Origin: Caldithrix sp. | GTDB lineage: Bacteria; Zhuqueibacterota; Zhuqueibacteria; Thermofontimicrobiales; Sulfurfontimicrobiaceae | Assembly (NCBI GenBank): GCA_020722815.1 | Contig: DYKB01000014.1 | Coordinates: 1 to 64,000, forward strand | Direction of reading: 5' to 3' | Length of the DNA stretch: 64,000 bases | Part shown: in pieces, positions 43,952 to 53,411 of the stretch | Position numbering within the stretch: the first letter of the stretch is position 1 | Layout: each line of letters starts with the position of its first letter | Made by a program: the position numbers and the translations under genes | The notes under the pieces: model-generated | Told to the model about the DNA's origin: nothing | Seen by the model: only the letters and a program-made list of their open reading frames with translations | Databases searched by the model: none

Positions 43952-45952
43952 ATGCAGAAAATACTTTTTCTCCTGATGCTGGGGATATTTGCCTTGAAGA
44001 CACTTGCGGCGGGTGATATCATTTTTTTTGATCCCCCACTCAGTCCCAGAATCGCCAATTATAAAATCGATGTTGAACTCGATCCGGTTAAAAAAACATT
44101 AAATGCCAGCGAAATTTTACGCTGGCATAATAAAAGCACTGCCAGCACCAAAGAACTTCAGTTTCACCTCTACATGAATGCGTTTAAAAATACCGCCAGT
44201 ACATTTATGCGCGAGGGCCGGTGGCCGCTTTCGAAGAAAAAAGCGGAAGATTGGGGCTTTATTCAAATCGATACGATTTGCATCGTCAATGGCGCCGATT
44301 TAAGCAATTTGACCGAATTCATTCAGCCGGATGATGAAAATTCTCATGATGAAACAGTCTTACGGGTACCGCTTGAAAAAAGTATCAAACCGGGGGAAGA
44401 AATTCAGCTAAAGATCGTTTTCAAAGTCAAGCTTCCAAAGGTTTCCCAGCGGACTGGCTTTTCAAATAATTTTTTCCTGGTCGCGCAATGGTTTCCGAAA
44501 ATTGGCGTTTTTGAAAATGGCGGGTGGAATTGTCATCAATTTCATCGAAATTCTGAATTTTTCGCTGATTTTGGGGTCTATGAGGTGGCGATCACCCTGC
44601 CGAAAGAATTTACTGTCGGTGCAACCGGACAACCGGTTGATCTGGTTGATGTCGATGCCAAAACAAAAAAAGTGGTTTTTCACGCCGAGGATGTTCACGA
44701 TTTTGCCTGGACGGCCATGCCAGATTTTAGGGTTCATCTGGATAAATATAAAAATACACAATTACAATTTTATCATCTCCCCTGGCATGCGCATCAAATT
44801 GATCGGCATGTGGAATCGGTTAAAGGGGCACTCACTTTTGTGGAAGACTGGTTTGGTGAATATCCCTATTCAACCCTCAGCTTTTTAAGTCCACCGACGA
44901 AAGCTGGCGGTGCCGGGGGAATGGAATATCCGACATTTTTTTCTTGTGGGACTGCGGCTTTTTTACCCGCTGGTTTACGCTTTACTGAAATGGTGACGAT
45001 TCATGAATGTACGCATAATTACTGGTATGGCATGGTTGCTTCGAACGAATTTGATGAACCCTGGCTCGATGAGGGCATTAATTCCTATACAGAAATCAAA
45101 ATAATGGATCAGCTTTTTGGAAGAGAGGCATCGCTGATTGATTTTCTGGGGATTAAAATCGGCGAGCGAGCATATCAGAAAATGAGTTATATTGCTCTCC
45201 CATCGCTGGATCAGATTGTCAGGCCTGCGTGGAAATTCGCCCCTGGTGCTTATGGAATGCAGAGTTATGCCCGGCCGGCGTTGGTTTTATTAACGTTAGA
45301 AAATCTGCTGGGTGAAGAACTGATGAAAAAAGTACTTCATACTTATTTTCAGGAATGGAAATTTAAACATCCTAAAACGCCGGATTTTATTAATGTTGTC
45401 AATAAGGTTACCGGTGAAAATTGGGACTGGTTTTTCAATCAGACGCTGTTCACCCCTGAAATTGTCGATTATTCAATTCCATCAGTCAGTTATGAAACCA
45501 TTAAAAGGCATCAGGGATATGGTTTTACGCTTTCAATAGACCCGGATTCCGTTCAGACTGATTCATTGAAGGAACCAGATACCCTTGCAACAAAAATGGC
45601 TGATTCCACAGAATGCAAAAAGGCCGAAGAGAAAAAACAGTATCGTTCCCAGGTGATGGTCCAGCGGAAAGGCGGCGCGATAATGCCAGTTGATATTCTG
45701 GTGGAATTTGAGAATGGCATGAAAAGAGTGGAAACCTGGGATGGACAAGCGAAATGGCGACGTTTTGAATATGTGGATTCAACTTATGTCGTCTCGGCGC
45801 AGATTGATCCGGAACAGAAAATTCTAATCGACGTCGATATAAATAATAACAGCTACCTGGTAAAACCTTCCAAAGCGGGTTTAAATCGTTTTTGGTCAAA
45901 AATTGTATTTTGGGTACAAAATGCCCTGCTGCTGGTTGGAACACTTGGTTAA
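43952..45952 (+). CDS. M1-family metallopeptidase, exported
   Basis: 666 aa from the ATG at 43952 (GGAGG 4 bp upstream, directly followed by a signal peptide QKILFLLMLGIFALKTLAAG); an ATG 69 bp earlier would bury the signal. Zinc site H351-E-C-T-H355 with Glu374 (HExxH-x18-E), the M1 aminopeptidase pattern. The upstream GGMEYPTFFS replaces the classical GAMEN exopeptidase motif, as is common in bacterial exported M1 enzymes. An N-terminal beta domain covers ~25-240. It should trim peptides in the periplasm. A membrane-protein gene follows 35 bp later. Confidence 0.9.
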   Translation: MQKILFLLMLGIFALKTLAAGDIIFFDPPLSPRIANYKIDVELDPVKKTLNASEILRWHNKSTASTKELQFHLYMNAFKNTASTFMREGRWPLSKKKAEDWGFIQIDTICIVNGADLSNLTEFIQPDDENSHDETVLRVPLEKSIKPGEEIQLKIVFKVKLPKVSQRTGFSNNFFLVAQWFPKIGVFENGGWNCHQFHRNSEFFADFGVYEVAITLPKEFTVGATGQPVDLVDVDAKTKKVVFHAEDVHDFAWTAMPDFRVHLDKYKNTQLQFYHLPWHAHQIDRHVESVKGALTFVEDWFGEYPYSTLSFLSPPTKAGGAGGMEYPTFFSCGTAAFLPAGLRFTEMVTIHECTHNYWYGMVASNEFDEPWLDEGINSYTEIKIMDQLFGREASLIDFLGIKIGERAYQKMSYIALPSLDQIVRPAWKFAPGAYGMQSYARPALVLLTLENLLGEELMKKVLHTYFQEWKFKHPKTPDFINVVNKVTGENWDWFFNQTLFTPEIVDYSIPSVSYETIKRHQGYGFTLSIDPDSVQTDSLKEPDTLATKMADSTECKKAEEKKQYRSQVMVQRKGGAIMPVDILVEFENGMKRVETWDGQAKWRRFEYVDSTYVVSAQIDPEQKILIDVDINNNSYLVKPSKAGLNRFWSKIVFWVQNALLLVGTLG

Positions 45953-45987
45953 TCGAATGTAACATGAGTTATCATAGAGGAGTTTGT

Positions 45988-46911
45988 ATGTCAATTTCAA
46001 TTCCTATTTCAGATGGGTTTCGCCAGGTTTTGAAAAACTGGAAGATGTTGATTTTATTTTATTTAATAAATTTACTCTGGGCACTTTTAATTACACTGCC
46101 TTTTTCCGGGATGTTAACAAAATCGCTGGGGCACAGCCTGGCAGCAAGGGAACTTTTGCAGGGTTTCGATTTTCAAATATTTTTTGAATTTATGAGAGAT
46201 CAACCGTTGGCCATGTCATCTTTGATGAAAAATTTGCTCTTTTTTTCATTGTTGTATTTGCCCCTGTCGCTTTTCTTCCTGGGCGGCGTTATCAAAGTTT
46301 TATATGCCCGAAAGCAAAAATTTTCCTTCCCTTTTTTTCTGGTGGGAAGTTACGAATTTTTCGGTCGATTTGTAAAACTTTTCTTGCTGTGGCTGATTGG
46401 CGTGGTTGGGATTGTATTATTAAATATGCTGGTTGGCGGCGGAATCAATTTAATTACGAAAAATTTTGAAAATGAAATGATTGGCTTCTGGTTTTTCTGG
46501 TTAAGGATGGGCTTTGTCCTGTTTTTCGTGTTTTTGCTGAATTTAGTCTTTGATTATGCCCGAATTATTACCGTCTGTGAAGACCGGGAAAATATATTTT
46601 CAACATTTCGAAAAGCATTTTCATTTTTCTGGCACCATAAGGGAAAAATGCTGGGCCTGTATTATATGATTTTGCTCTATGCGGTTTTATTAACGGTTTT
46701 CTATTGGCTTTTAGCCGAATTGCTTCATTTTGACAAATCAATTTCAGTTGTTTTAGTGATTCTTGTGCAGCAAGTTTATGTTTTAGCCCGATTTTTCATT
46801 AAATTTCTATTTTATGCGGCGCAAAAAAATTACTATATCAGTCAAACCAGAATCCTGGAGCCTGTGGAAGGGGATTTTCCGAATACAAATTCGGAAATAC
46901 TTTTTGCATAG
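45988..46911 (+). CDS. Multi-pass inner membrane protein, unknown
   Basis: 307 aa from the ATG at 45988, which has AGAGGAG just upstream. About six membrane helices: e.g. MLILFYLINLLWALLITLPF, LLFFSLLYLPLSLFFLGGVIKVLY, FLLWLIGVVGIVLLNMLVGG, MGFVLFFVFLLNLVFDYARI, MLGLYYMILLYAVLLTVFYWLLA. A 'DYARI...CEDRENIFSTFRKAF' loop is reminiscent of uncharacterised membrane proteins with repeated cytoplasmic helices (DUF4013-like). No enzyme motif. It probably shares a transcript with the M1 peptidase. Confidence 0.75.
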   Translation: MSISIPISDGFRQVLKNWKMLILFYLINLLWALLITLPFSGMLTKSLGHSLAARELLQGFDFQIFFEFMRDQPLAMSSLMKNLLFFSLLYLPLSLFFLGGVIKVLYARKQKFSFPFFLVGSYEFFGRFVKLFLLWLIGVVGIVLLNMLVGGGINLITKNFENEMIGFWFFWLRMGFVLFFVFLLNLVFDYARIITVCEDRENIFSTFRKAFSFFWHHKGKMLGLYYMILLYAVLLTVFYWLLAELLHFDKSISVVLVILVQQVYVLARFFIKFLFYAAQKNYYISQTRILEPVEGDFPNTNSEILFA

Positions 46912-46975
46912 GTTTGATGGGTTTCGGTTTTAGTCGTGAAATGATACGATTGTGTTATAAAATGAGGGGGGGAAA

Positions 46976-47079
46976 GCGTGATGCGTAATGCGTCATCCGT
47001 GACCTGTACTGCATAAAAAATGTTGTATCTTAAACTTTGTTAAAAATACGTTTGACGCATTTCGTTTCATGTATCACGC
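46976..47079. repeat. Inverted repeat of the CGTGATGCGTAATGCG family
   Basis: GCGTGATGCGTAATGCGTCA (46976-46995) faces TGACGCATTTCG, TTTCATGTATCACGC (47053-47079) across ~57 bp, so the stretch can fold as a long stem. It is the best-preserved copy of this family in the window. Confidence 0.65.
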
Positions 47080-47146
47080 CCATAATCTCAATTAAAAAGA
47101 TAATCCTGGTTATCATAACGTATTAAAAAGACTTTGCTACTCATAA

Positions 47147-47680
47147 ATGATTGAAAAAATTAGCTTTGAAGATCTTGTTAAATCCCGGCCGACGTTAGAA
47201 GAAGCGCAAAAATTACCTCGCCACCCGCTTTACGGGATTGTTGATAATGTGCGCTCGCTTTATAATGTTGGATCAATTTTTCGGACGGCTGATGGTGCCG
47301 GGCTTCGGAAATTATTCCTGTGTGGTATTACCGGCTGTCCGCCTCATAACGAGATTCACAAGACCGCACTGGGGGCTGAAGAAAATATTGAATGGGAATA
47401 TATTCAAAATCCTGTTGATGCGGTTCTTGCTCTCAAAGAAGCAGGTGTAAAAATTGTCATTCTGGAGCATACACATCAAAGTCAGCCTTTTCAAAGGGCT
47501 GCATTTCAGTTTCCGGCGTGTCTGGTCGTTGGGCACGAGCATTATGGCGTATCTGAAGATGTGGTAAAATTGGCAGACATGGCCATTGAAATTCCCATGT
47601 TTGGTTTAAAAGGTTCGCTGAATGTGGGGGTCGCTTTTGGCATCGCGATTTATCAGATGGTGGGGCAGTTGACAATGTAA
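47147..47680 (+). CDS. TrmH/SpoU-family RNA 2'-O-methyltransferase
   Basis: 177 aa. The SPOUT knot is visible: N-terminal VDNVRSLYNVGSIFRTADGAG (motif 1, with N and R), VVGHEHYGVSEDVV (motif 2) and IPMFGLKGSLNVGVAFGIAIY (motif 3, SAM binding). It would methylate a ribose in tRNA or rRNA using SAM. It lacks the extra N-terminal RNA-binding domain of RlmB and is the short form. Target unknown. Stand-alone gene flanked by two intergenic repeats. Confidence 0.92.
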   Translation: MIEKISFEDLVKSRPTLEEAQKLPRHPLYGIVDNVRSLYNVGSIFRTADGAGLRKLFLCGITGCPPHNEIHKTALGAEENIEWEYIQNPVDAVLALKEAGVKIVILEHTHQSQPFQRAAFQFPACLVVGHEHYGVSEDVVKLADMAIEIPMFGLKGSLNVGVAFGIAIYQMVGQLTM

Positions 47681-47745
47681 AACGTGATTTGTCATACGTG
47701 AGGGGGCAATAAAAATTACGCATTCCGTTTCACGCATTACGTATC
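47681..47745. repeat. Inverted repeat of the CGTGATGCGTAATGCG family
   Basis: AACGTGATTTGTCATACGTGA (47681-47701) faces TTACGCATTCCGTTTCACGC, ATTACGTAT (47716-47745). It starts directly at the stop codon of the methyltransferase gene and may act as its terminator. Confidence 0.55.
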
Positions 47746-47820
47746 AAATATCGCAATAATATATTGATTTTGTCATGAAGGTTTACTGAATCATTACATA
47801 TTATAAAGAGAAGATTTCCA

Positions 47821-48141
47821 ATGAACCTCAAACAAATTTTTGAACATAGTATTCGAAATCCAGACGCCATTATCCCATTTATTCTCGCTTTACCAAAGTA
47901 TTTTCGACTTTTCTGGAGATTGCTTGGGGACAACCAGGTTTCACTTTTTCCGAAAATTGTTTTTATCATGTCCCTGATTTATTTCATTTCGCCATTGGAT
48001 TTTTTACCTGAGTTGTTAAATCCTTTTATTGGCTATTGTGATGATGTGCTGATATTTATTGGGGCTGCTCGCTATTTTGTGAAATCCGTGCCGCCTGAAA
48101 TTATTCAGCAGCATCTCCGGGAGATGGGATATGAACTGTAA
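47821..48141 (+). CDS. DUF1232 (YkvA-like) membrane protein
   Basis: 106 aa. The DUF1232 core is clear: VFIMSLIYFISPLDFLPELLNPFIGYCDDVLIFIGAARYF, with the SP-x-D-x-x-P signature and the paired Asp residues between two short hydrophobic segments. The family is a small membrane-associated protein of unknown function. The remaining C-terminal helix is PPEIIQQHLREMG. Stand-alone gene; a copy of the 156-bp transposable element follows 34 bp after its stop. Confidence 0.88.
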   Translation: MNLKQIFEHSIRNPDAIIPFILALPKYFRLFWRLLGDNQVSLFPKIVFIMSLIYFISPLDFLPELLNPFIGYCDDVLIFIGAARYFVKSVPPEIIQQHLREMGYEL

Positions 48142-48175
48142 ATTTTGAAAAATATATAAAAAAGCAACTTAATAC

Positions 48176-48331
48176 GTATCCGCTCAATTTCCAGGTGGAA
48201 TAGTACTGCCTGTCATTGCGAGGAGCGTTTTTGGCGACGAAGCAATCCCCTCACACGACATCAGGAGATTGCTTCGGCAAAAAACACCTCGCAATGACAG
48301 GTTTTTTCACACCCAGTTATTGAGCGGATAT
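48176..48331. mobile_element. MITE-like element, copy 4 (156 bp) with 8-bp target duplication
   Basis: Ends GTATCCGCTCAAT (48176-48188) and ATTGAGCGGATAT (48319-48331), flanked by a perfect direct repeat CTTAATAC at 48168-48175 and 48332-48339. The core hairpin matches copy 2 almost base for base (CTGTCATTGCGAGGAGCG ... CCTCGCAATGACAG). It lies between two convergent genes. Confidence 0.88.
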
Positions 48332-48368
48332 CTTAATACAGTAATATGTGTTTAGATAAAATTGCTGC

Positions 48369-49193
48369 TTATTTTTGGCAATTAGGACAAAAAAACGTGC
48401 TGCGTTGTTTTTGAACGATTCGTTGAATCTCGGTTTGACAAATCGGGCAGGACTCGCCATGATTCCCATATACCTGAAGATATTTTTGAAATTCACCGGA
48501 TTGATTTTCGGCATTTCGAAAATCGGCAATGGTCGTTCCTTTAAATTTTATGGACCGATTGAGAATTTCCGGAATGATTTCATGCAGCCGATTCAGTTCT
48601 TCGGCTGTAATGCTTCTCGTATTGCGCTGCGGATGGATCTGGCATAAAAAAAGAATTTCCGAAGCATAGATATTACCAATGCCGGCAATTTTTGATTGAT
48701 CCATTAAAAAAGATTTCATTTCCAGATTACAATGATATAAAAGCGCCTGAAGTTTTTCTCGTGTAAATTGAAAGGACAAGGGTTCGACTCCCAGACGATC
48801 CAAAACGGGCAATTTTTCACCGGGTTCTTTAAAATAGAGCCGACCCAGCGTTCGGGTATCTTTGAATAGTAATTGACTTCCATCCTGAAAATAAATGATT
48901 TCGCGAATATAGGGATCATCATCGATTGGAGTTGCCTGACACATCAATTTACCTGTCATTCGCAAATGGATGATCAACTCTGCCTCGTCATCCAGTGAAA
49001 GGATGATAAATTTTGCCCGGCGGGTAATATTTTTAAAAACATGTCCCATTAATCTTATTGCAATTTTGTCCGCAGGATAATTTATCCAGCGTTGTGGCCG
49101 AAAAATTTTGACACCGGTAATGGGATTGTTTAACATGCGGCCGCAATGTAAAAGTTGGCGAACCACGGTTTCAACTTCGGGTAATTCGGGCAT
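48369..49193 (-). CDS. mutM: Formamidopyrimidine-DNA glycosylase
   Basis: 274 aa. Removes 8-oxoguanine and ring-opened purines from DNA and nicks the abasic site. The N-terminus is PELPEVETVVRQL with the catalytic Pro2 (after Met removal) and Glu3. A later LIIHLRMTGKL and DQSKIAGIGNIYASEILF (helix-two-turn-helix) are conserved, and the C-terminal zinc finger is C-P-I-C ... C-P-N-C (~247-272). Length matches the family (~270). Stand-alone, minus strand. Confidence 0.97.
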   Translation of the reverse strand: MPELPEVETVVRQLLHCGRMLNNPITGVKIFRPQRWINYPADKIAIRLMGHVFKNITRRAKFIILSLDDEAELIIHLRMTGKLMCQATPIDDDPYIREIIYFQDGSQLLFKDTRTLGRLYFKEPGEKLPVLDRLGVEPLSFQFTREKLQALLYHCNLEMKSFLMDQSKIAGIGNIYASEILFLCQIHPQRNTRSITAEELNRLHEIIPEILNRSIKFKGTTIADFRNAENQSGEFQKYLQVYGNHGESCPICQTEIQRIVQKQRSTFFCPNCQK

Positions 49194-49277
49194 AAATTCG
49201 TCTCCTGAAAATTTTGTAAATTGAAAAGAATATTATATAACCACAGCGTGTCTTAAAAGTTGCATTTTATTTGGGGG

Positions 49278-49300
49278 ACGTGATGCGTAATGCGTAATTT
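49278..49300. repeat. Short intergenic repeat (CGTGATGCGTAATGCG type), single arm
   Basis: ACGTGATGCGTAATGCGTAA and on, 68 bp upstream of the following ATG. The complementary arm is poorly kept (CTTCACGTTAC, about 49332). Confidence 0.5.
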
Positions 49301-49367
49301 AGAATTAAAAATCGAAGCTGCAAATTTTTATCTTCACGTTACAAAAATCATATAATGGAGGGAAAAA

Positions 49368-50360
49368 ATGAATTTTAAACTACCGGCTCGTAAAAAAATC
49401 GCTCTGCTTCCCACGCCAATTAAAAAGCCCATTCATCTGGGAGACCAGTTTTCACCACATCAAATATTTATTAAGCGTGATGATTTGACGGGTTGCACGT
49501 TGACTGGCAATAAAATTCGAAAACTTGAATTTTTGGCTGTTGATTATGAAAAACAGGGTGCCGATGTCCTGATTACCTGTGGTGGTGTTCAATCCAACCA
49601 TGCCCGTGCCACCGCTGTTCTCGCCGCGGAAACCGGCTTAAAATCGCATCTGGTGCTGCGGGGAAGTCCTGAAGAAGGACGTGGTGGTAACTTTTTTTTG
49701 AAGCAATTGGTTGGCGCGAAAGTGACTTTTATTACTGCGGATGAATATCGTGACCAGCGAAATGAAATTATGGAGCAGATTGCCCATGATTATGCAAAAC
49801 AGGGTCAAAAGGCTTATATTATCCCCGAAGGTGCTTCGAACGCACTTGGTGCCATGGGGTATTTGCATGCTGTTTCCGAAATGGTGCAGCAATGGAAAGA
49901 GTTGAAAGTTCGTTTCGACTTGATGGTGGTTCCGGTTGGCTCGGGCGGTACTTATGCGGGTTTACTACTGGGGAAGCATTTGTATAAACTTGATATTGAG
50001 GTTATTGGTTTCAATGTTGCGGATACGGCTGAATATTTTGTGAACCGGATTTTTGAAATTTCGCAGGAGGTAAAAAGGGATTATGGCCTGGATGCCGGAA
50101 TAAAAAAATCGGATATTCATATTATTGATGGTTATGTCGGTATCGGGTATGCGAAAAGCCGGCCGGAAGAAATAGAACTGATTCAACGAATAGCACGAGA
50201 AAACGGTTTGATTTTGGACCCGGTTTATACCGGCAAAGCCATGTATGGGCTTCTCGAGCAGCTAAAGCAGGGAAATTTGAAAAAATACAAGAACATTCTT
50301 TTTATCCATACCGGTGGGATCTGGGGGATTTTTCCGGCTGAGGACCTGTTTTCCAAATAA
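49368..50360 (+). CDS. D-cysteine desulfhydrase / ACC-deaminase family PLP enzyme
   Basis: 330 aa. A fold-type II PLP enzyme; family members turn D-cysteine into pyruvate, H2S and ammonia, or open 1-aminocyclopropane-carboxylate. LTGNKIRKLEF holds the PLP lysine (Lys49), ITCGGVQSNHARATAVLAA binds the phosphate side, and VVPVGSGGTYAGLLLG is the Gly-rich loop. Cytoplasmic. GGAGG precedes the ATG. It is convergent with a sigma-54 activator gene 15 bp away. Which substrate it uses cannot be read here; the general sequence is closer to desulfhydrases. Confidence 0.9.
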   Translation: MNFKLPARKKIALLPTPIKKPIHLGDQFSPHQIFIKRDDLTGCTLTGNKIRKLEFLAVDYEKQGADVLITCGGVQSNHARATAVLAAETGLKSHLVLRGSPEEGRGGNFFLKQLVGAKVTFITADEYRDQRNEIMEQIAHDYAKQGQKAYIIPEGASNALGAMGYLHAVSEMVQQWKELKVRFDLMVVPVGSGGTYAGLLLGKHLYKLDIEVIGFNVADTAEYFVNRIFEISQEVKRDYGLDAGIKKSDIHIIDGYVGIGYAKSRPEEIELIQRIARENGLILDPVYTGKAMYGLLEQLKQGNLKKYKNILFIHTGGIWGIFPAEDLFSK

Positions 50361-50374
50361 AAAAGCAATGTCAT

Positions 50375-51775
50375 TTAATCGAAGGTGAGACCTGAATCTT
50401 CAATAAATCGATAAAGCGTGGCCCGGGACACGCCGAGGATTTGGGCTGCTTTGAGTTTATTGCCATTCGCCTTTGAAATCGCTTCTCGTAGACTATCGAT
50501 ATCTAATTTCCGTTTGCGGCGCTGACGGTGATTGTTTGTTGTCTTGCTCAGGTGATTTTGTGTTAAATTGGGAGGCAGGTGTTCCAAATCAATTACCTGG
50601 CTGCGGCGTGATTTCACTATCGCATATTGTATTGTGTTTTGAAGTTCCCGAATATTCCCTGGCCAATGATAATCCAGCAGGGCGCCCATTGCTGACGATG
50701 ACATTTTTGGGGGGATACGTTCATTTTCCAGTGTCTCTTTTTGTAAGAGATAGTCCAGAATCAGCGGGATATCTCCTTTACGTTCCCGAAGTGGCGGTAT
50801 ATGAAGCGGTACGACACAAAGTCGATAGTATAAATCCTCGCGGAAATGTTTATTGGTGATTTCTTTTTGCAGATCACGATTGGTGGCACTGACGATTCGA
50901 ACGTTGACGCGGGTTGTTTTTTCACTTCCGACCCGTTCGAAGGTGCCTTCCTGGAGCACGCGTAATAATTTGACCTGCATCCGGGGCGAAATTTCACCAA
51001 TTTCATCTAAAAAAATGGTTCCATGATCGGCGATTTCAAAACGTCCTTTTTTATCTCGAAAAGCACCGGTAAAAGCCCCTTTAACATGCCCGAATAATTC
51101 ACTTTCCAGTAAGGTTTCCGGCAAAGCGCCACAATTGACGGCTACAAATGGATAACCTTTTCGGCTTCCCAGATTATGAATTGCCAGTGCGACTAACTCC
51201 TTACCCGTTCCACTTTCCCCCTGAACAAGGACGGGGACATCGATTTCTGCCAATTCTCGAATCACATCGAATAGTTCCAACATTTTCACATCCTGTCCAA
51301 TGATACCGGCAAATCCTTTCTGGAGGCCTATTTGGCGTTGGAGTTGATTGAACTCGGTGATATCTTCAAAGATTAGCACCGTAAGTCGCTGATCACGGTA
51401 ATTGAGGGGTGAGGCGCTGATAAGTAAATTACGGGATTCAAACTTTTCGCCAGCTTTTATTTTCAATGTGACTCGCTTGCGTACCTGTTTTTTTCCATTC
51501 AATGCTTCGGTAGCTACTGCCAGCAAATGACATCGCGTACAATTTTCATGAAAGCCACAGGCACTGGCATTATTCACACCTACCTCACATTTAATCGCAT
51601 GGCCGATGAGGAGTTTTTGCGCTGTTTCGGGATCCCGGCCAAAATTTTTGTGAAACGAATGATTAACAGCCTGAATTCGATGATCCTGGTCGATAATCAT
51701 CACACTGCATGGAATAGCGTCAAAGAGCGTTTTTAAAAAGTTGTCTTCGTTCAGAAATGTCGATAGAGTATCCAT
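50375..51775 (-). CDS. Sigma-54-dependent activator with PAS domain and Fis-type HTH
   Basis: 466 aa from the ATG at 51775; the frame is open a further 36 codons but that extension has no family match. An N-terminal PAS domain (~10-120) contains C-x10-C-x5-C-x2-C ([20 protein letters not shown]), a Cys cluster often seen in such PAS sensors and possibly metal or redox responsive. The AAA+ domain follows: Walker A GESGTGKE, the sigma-54 contact loop GAFTGA, Walker [12 protein letters not shown] Fis-type HTH ends it ([24 protein letters not shown]). It drives RpoN promoters by ATP hydrolysis. Its targets are unknown. Confidence 0.92.
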   Translation of the reverse strand: MDTLSTFLNEDNFLKTLFDAIPCSVMIIDQDHRIQAVNHSFHKNFGRDPETAQKLLIGHAIKCEVGVNNASACGFHENCTRCHLLAVATEALNGKKQVRKRVTLKIKAGEKFESRNLLISASPLNYRDQRLTVLIFEDITEFNQLQRQIGLQKGFAGIIGQDVKMLELFDVIRELAEIDVPVLVQGESGTGKELVALAIHNLGSRKGYPFVAVNCGALPETLLESELFGHVKGAFTGAFRDKKGRFEIADHGTIFLDEIGEISPRMQVKLLRVLQEGTFERVGSEKTTRVNVRIVSATNRDLQKEITNKHFREDLYYRLCVVPLHIPPLRERKGDIPLILDYLLQKETLENERIPPKMSSSAMGALLDYHWPGNIRELQNTIQYAIVKSRRSQVIDLEHLPPNLTQNHLSKTTNNHRQRRKRKLDIDSLREAISKANGNKLKAAQILGVSRATLYRFIEDSGLTFD

Positions 51776-52050
51776 AAGTTTTAACTTCTTGATTAGTATC
51801 CCAATAGCATTCGGTGTCCATCTGGAAAGAATTGCTAATCCATTAGGTAAATTTGATGTCCGGCAAGCATGAATAAAGTTCAACTAAATCATATTCAGCA
51901 ATTTAGTAATATAATAAAATTTTAAAAACGATCAAGTTATTTTTTATACCATTCTCACGATTAATGCTCAGAATTAGGTTGGTGTTATAAAAGTATACAG
52001 TTTTCATTCAATGTGGCTAAAATTTAGCTGATTTTTTATGAGGCAGTAGA

Positions 52051-53268
52051 TTAATGACGCTTCTCAGCACCGGATTGAGTTGAATCAATATTTTCAAATC
52101 GAAACTGCGAAACGTATAAAATCAGATTTCCACTCACCGGATGCCGGCTTCTGATATACATTCGCCCCTTCAAATCAACAAATTTGAGGATAGCTTCCGG
52201 TAATTCGGTGATTTCAAAGGTCTGTAAATAACGACCCGTGGCATCAAAAAGATTATAACTGTGTTGAAAACGTGTTCCCGACTCATTCTCTTCAAAATCG
52301 GAATTACTAAATTGTTTACGGAAAATTTGACGTAAATCCTGAATATGGGATTGACCCTTGTCTAAAATATGAACGAGAATTTTTCCATCCGGTAGCTCGA
52401 AAACCTGAGATTGGATACGCTGGCATAACAACATGTAAGCCTCAAAAGGAACACCGGGGACCCGAACGATTTCCGGCTCCGGATCATTCAGCGAACGTTT
52501 GCTGATAATTTTTTTTAATTTTCCATTCTTATCAAAAATCCGAAGCTGATATGGATAATGAACCATGTCAATTAAATTTTGATTGCGTAAAAAGCTAATT
52601 TGACTGTTTGAAAACGGATTAACAAGCAGGCGATGTTCTTTTAAAAGTATGGGTTCTCCAAAACTGCTCACCAATTTGCCATCTGCATCAAATTGATGAA
52701 TTGCATACTGATTATCCACAAGAGAATCACTTTGAATTGCCAGATTTAAACTGGAAAGAAAAATCTGTCCGGCATTATTAACCCCCAGATTGTACATCTG
52801 CCCCATTTTCGGCGTAAAAGAGGTTTTTAATTTTTTTGAGGGATTATAAATAAAAATTTTTTCACCCTGTGAACTCATGATATAAAGGGTACCATCACCA
52901 GAAATTTCTAATTGACAGGGCATGCCGGTGGAGTCATGCAAACTATCGGCATTGATTTCATTTATCCACTGCCCCAGTTGATTAAAAATTCGAATGACGC
53001 CGGCCTGAAAATCACAAATATAAATATTTCCCGCTTCATCAACGTCGATATCCGTGATGCTTTTCAGATATGCGGGTGAATTTGGATCGGAATCGCCAAC
53101 AACTAACTCAGGAATTAATGCGAGTCGGTATTGGTTTTGCCAGATTCCCTGACTACTATTTTGAACATATTCAACACCCTTCCTAACTTCCCGAAATCCA
53201 TCCCAATCATCCGAAGTTGAACAGGAAAATAATAGGATGAGGAACAGAGAAAAAATAATTCGCGGCAT
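52051..53268 (-). CDS. Lipoprotein with NHL/6-bladed beta-propeller
   Basis: 405 aa. The N-terminus is a lipoprotein signal with lipobox LLFS-C (Cys16). Beta-propeller blades follow from ~70: SITDIDVDEAGNIYICDFQAGVIRIFNQLGQWI, LEISGDGTLYIMSSQGEKIFIYN, LGVNNAGQIFLSSLN, with the repeated 'D-x-x-G-x-I/L-Y/F' turns of NHL or 6-bladed propellers. It should sit at a membrane surface on the periplasmic side and bind a partner or ligand. No enzyme motif. Stand-alone gene with ~790 bp of repeat-filled DNA upstream. Confidence 0.85.
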   Translation of the reverse strand: MPRIIFSLFLILLFSCSTSDDWDGFREVRKGVEYVQNSSQGIWQNQYRLALIPELVVGDSDPNSPAYLKSITDIDVDEAGNIYICDFQAGVIRIFNQLGQWINEINADSLHDSTGMPCQLEISGDGTLYIMSSQGEKIFIYNPSKKLKTSFTPKMGQMYNLGVNNAGQIFLSSLNLAIQSDSLVDNQYAIHQFDADGKLVSSFGEPILLKEHRLLVNPFSNSQISFLRNQNLIDMVHYPYQLRIFDKNGKLKKIISKRSLNDPEPEIVRVPGVPFEAYMLLCQRIQSQVFELPDGKILVHILDKGQSHIQDLRQIFRKQFSNSDFEENESGTRFQHSYNLFDATGRYLQTFEITELPEAILKFVDLKGRMYIRSRHPVSGNLILYVSQFRFENIDSTQSGAEKRH

Positions 53269-53411
53269 AAAACCTCCCGCATTTATTTAATTTATGATTA
53301 CTCTTTTTAATTTTCCATGTTTCATGAAACAGTAAAAATTCATTGTTAAGCTGAAGAGAGGTAATGAAAAATATGAATTTGGTCAACTCAATATTATATG
53401 ATTAATTATTA

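Noticed and set aside
48770..48800. GGTTCGACTCC word suggesting a tRNA T-loop
   Set aside because: It is inside the well-supported mutM coding sequence and no cloverleaf can be drawn.
49249..49264. Possible sigma-54 promoter (TGTCTT-N5-TTGCA) before the desulfhydrase gene, convergent with a sigma-54 activator
   Set aside because: Spacing and the -12 GC fit, but the nearly invariant GG of the -24 box reads GT.
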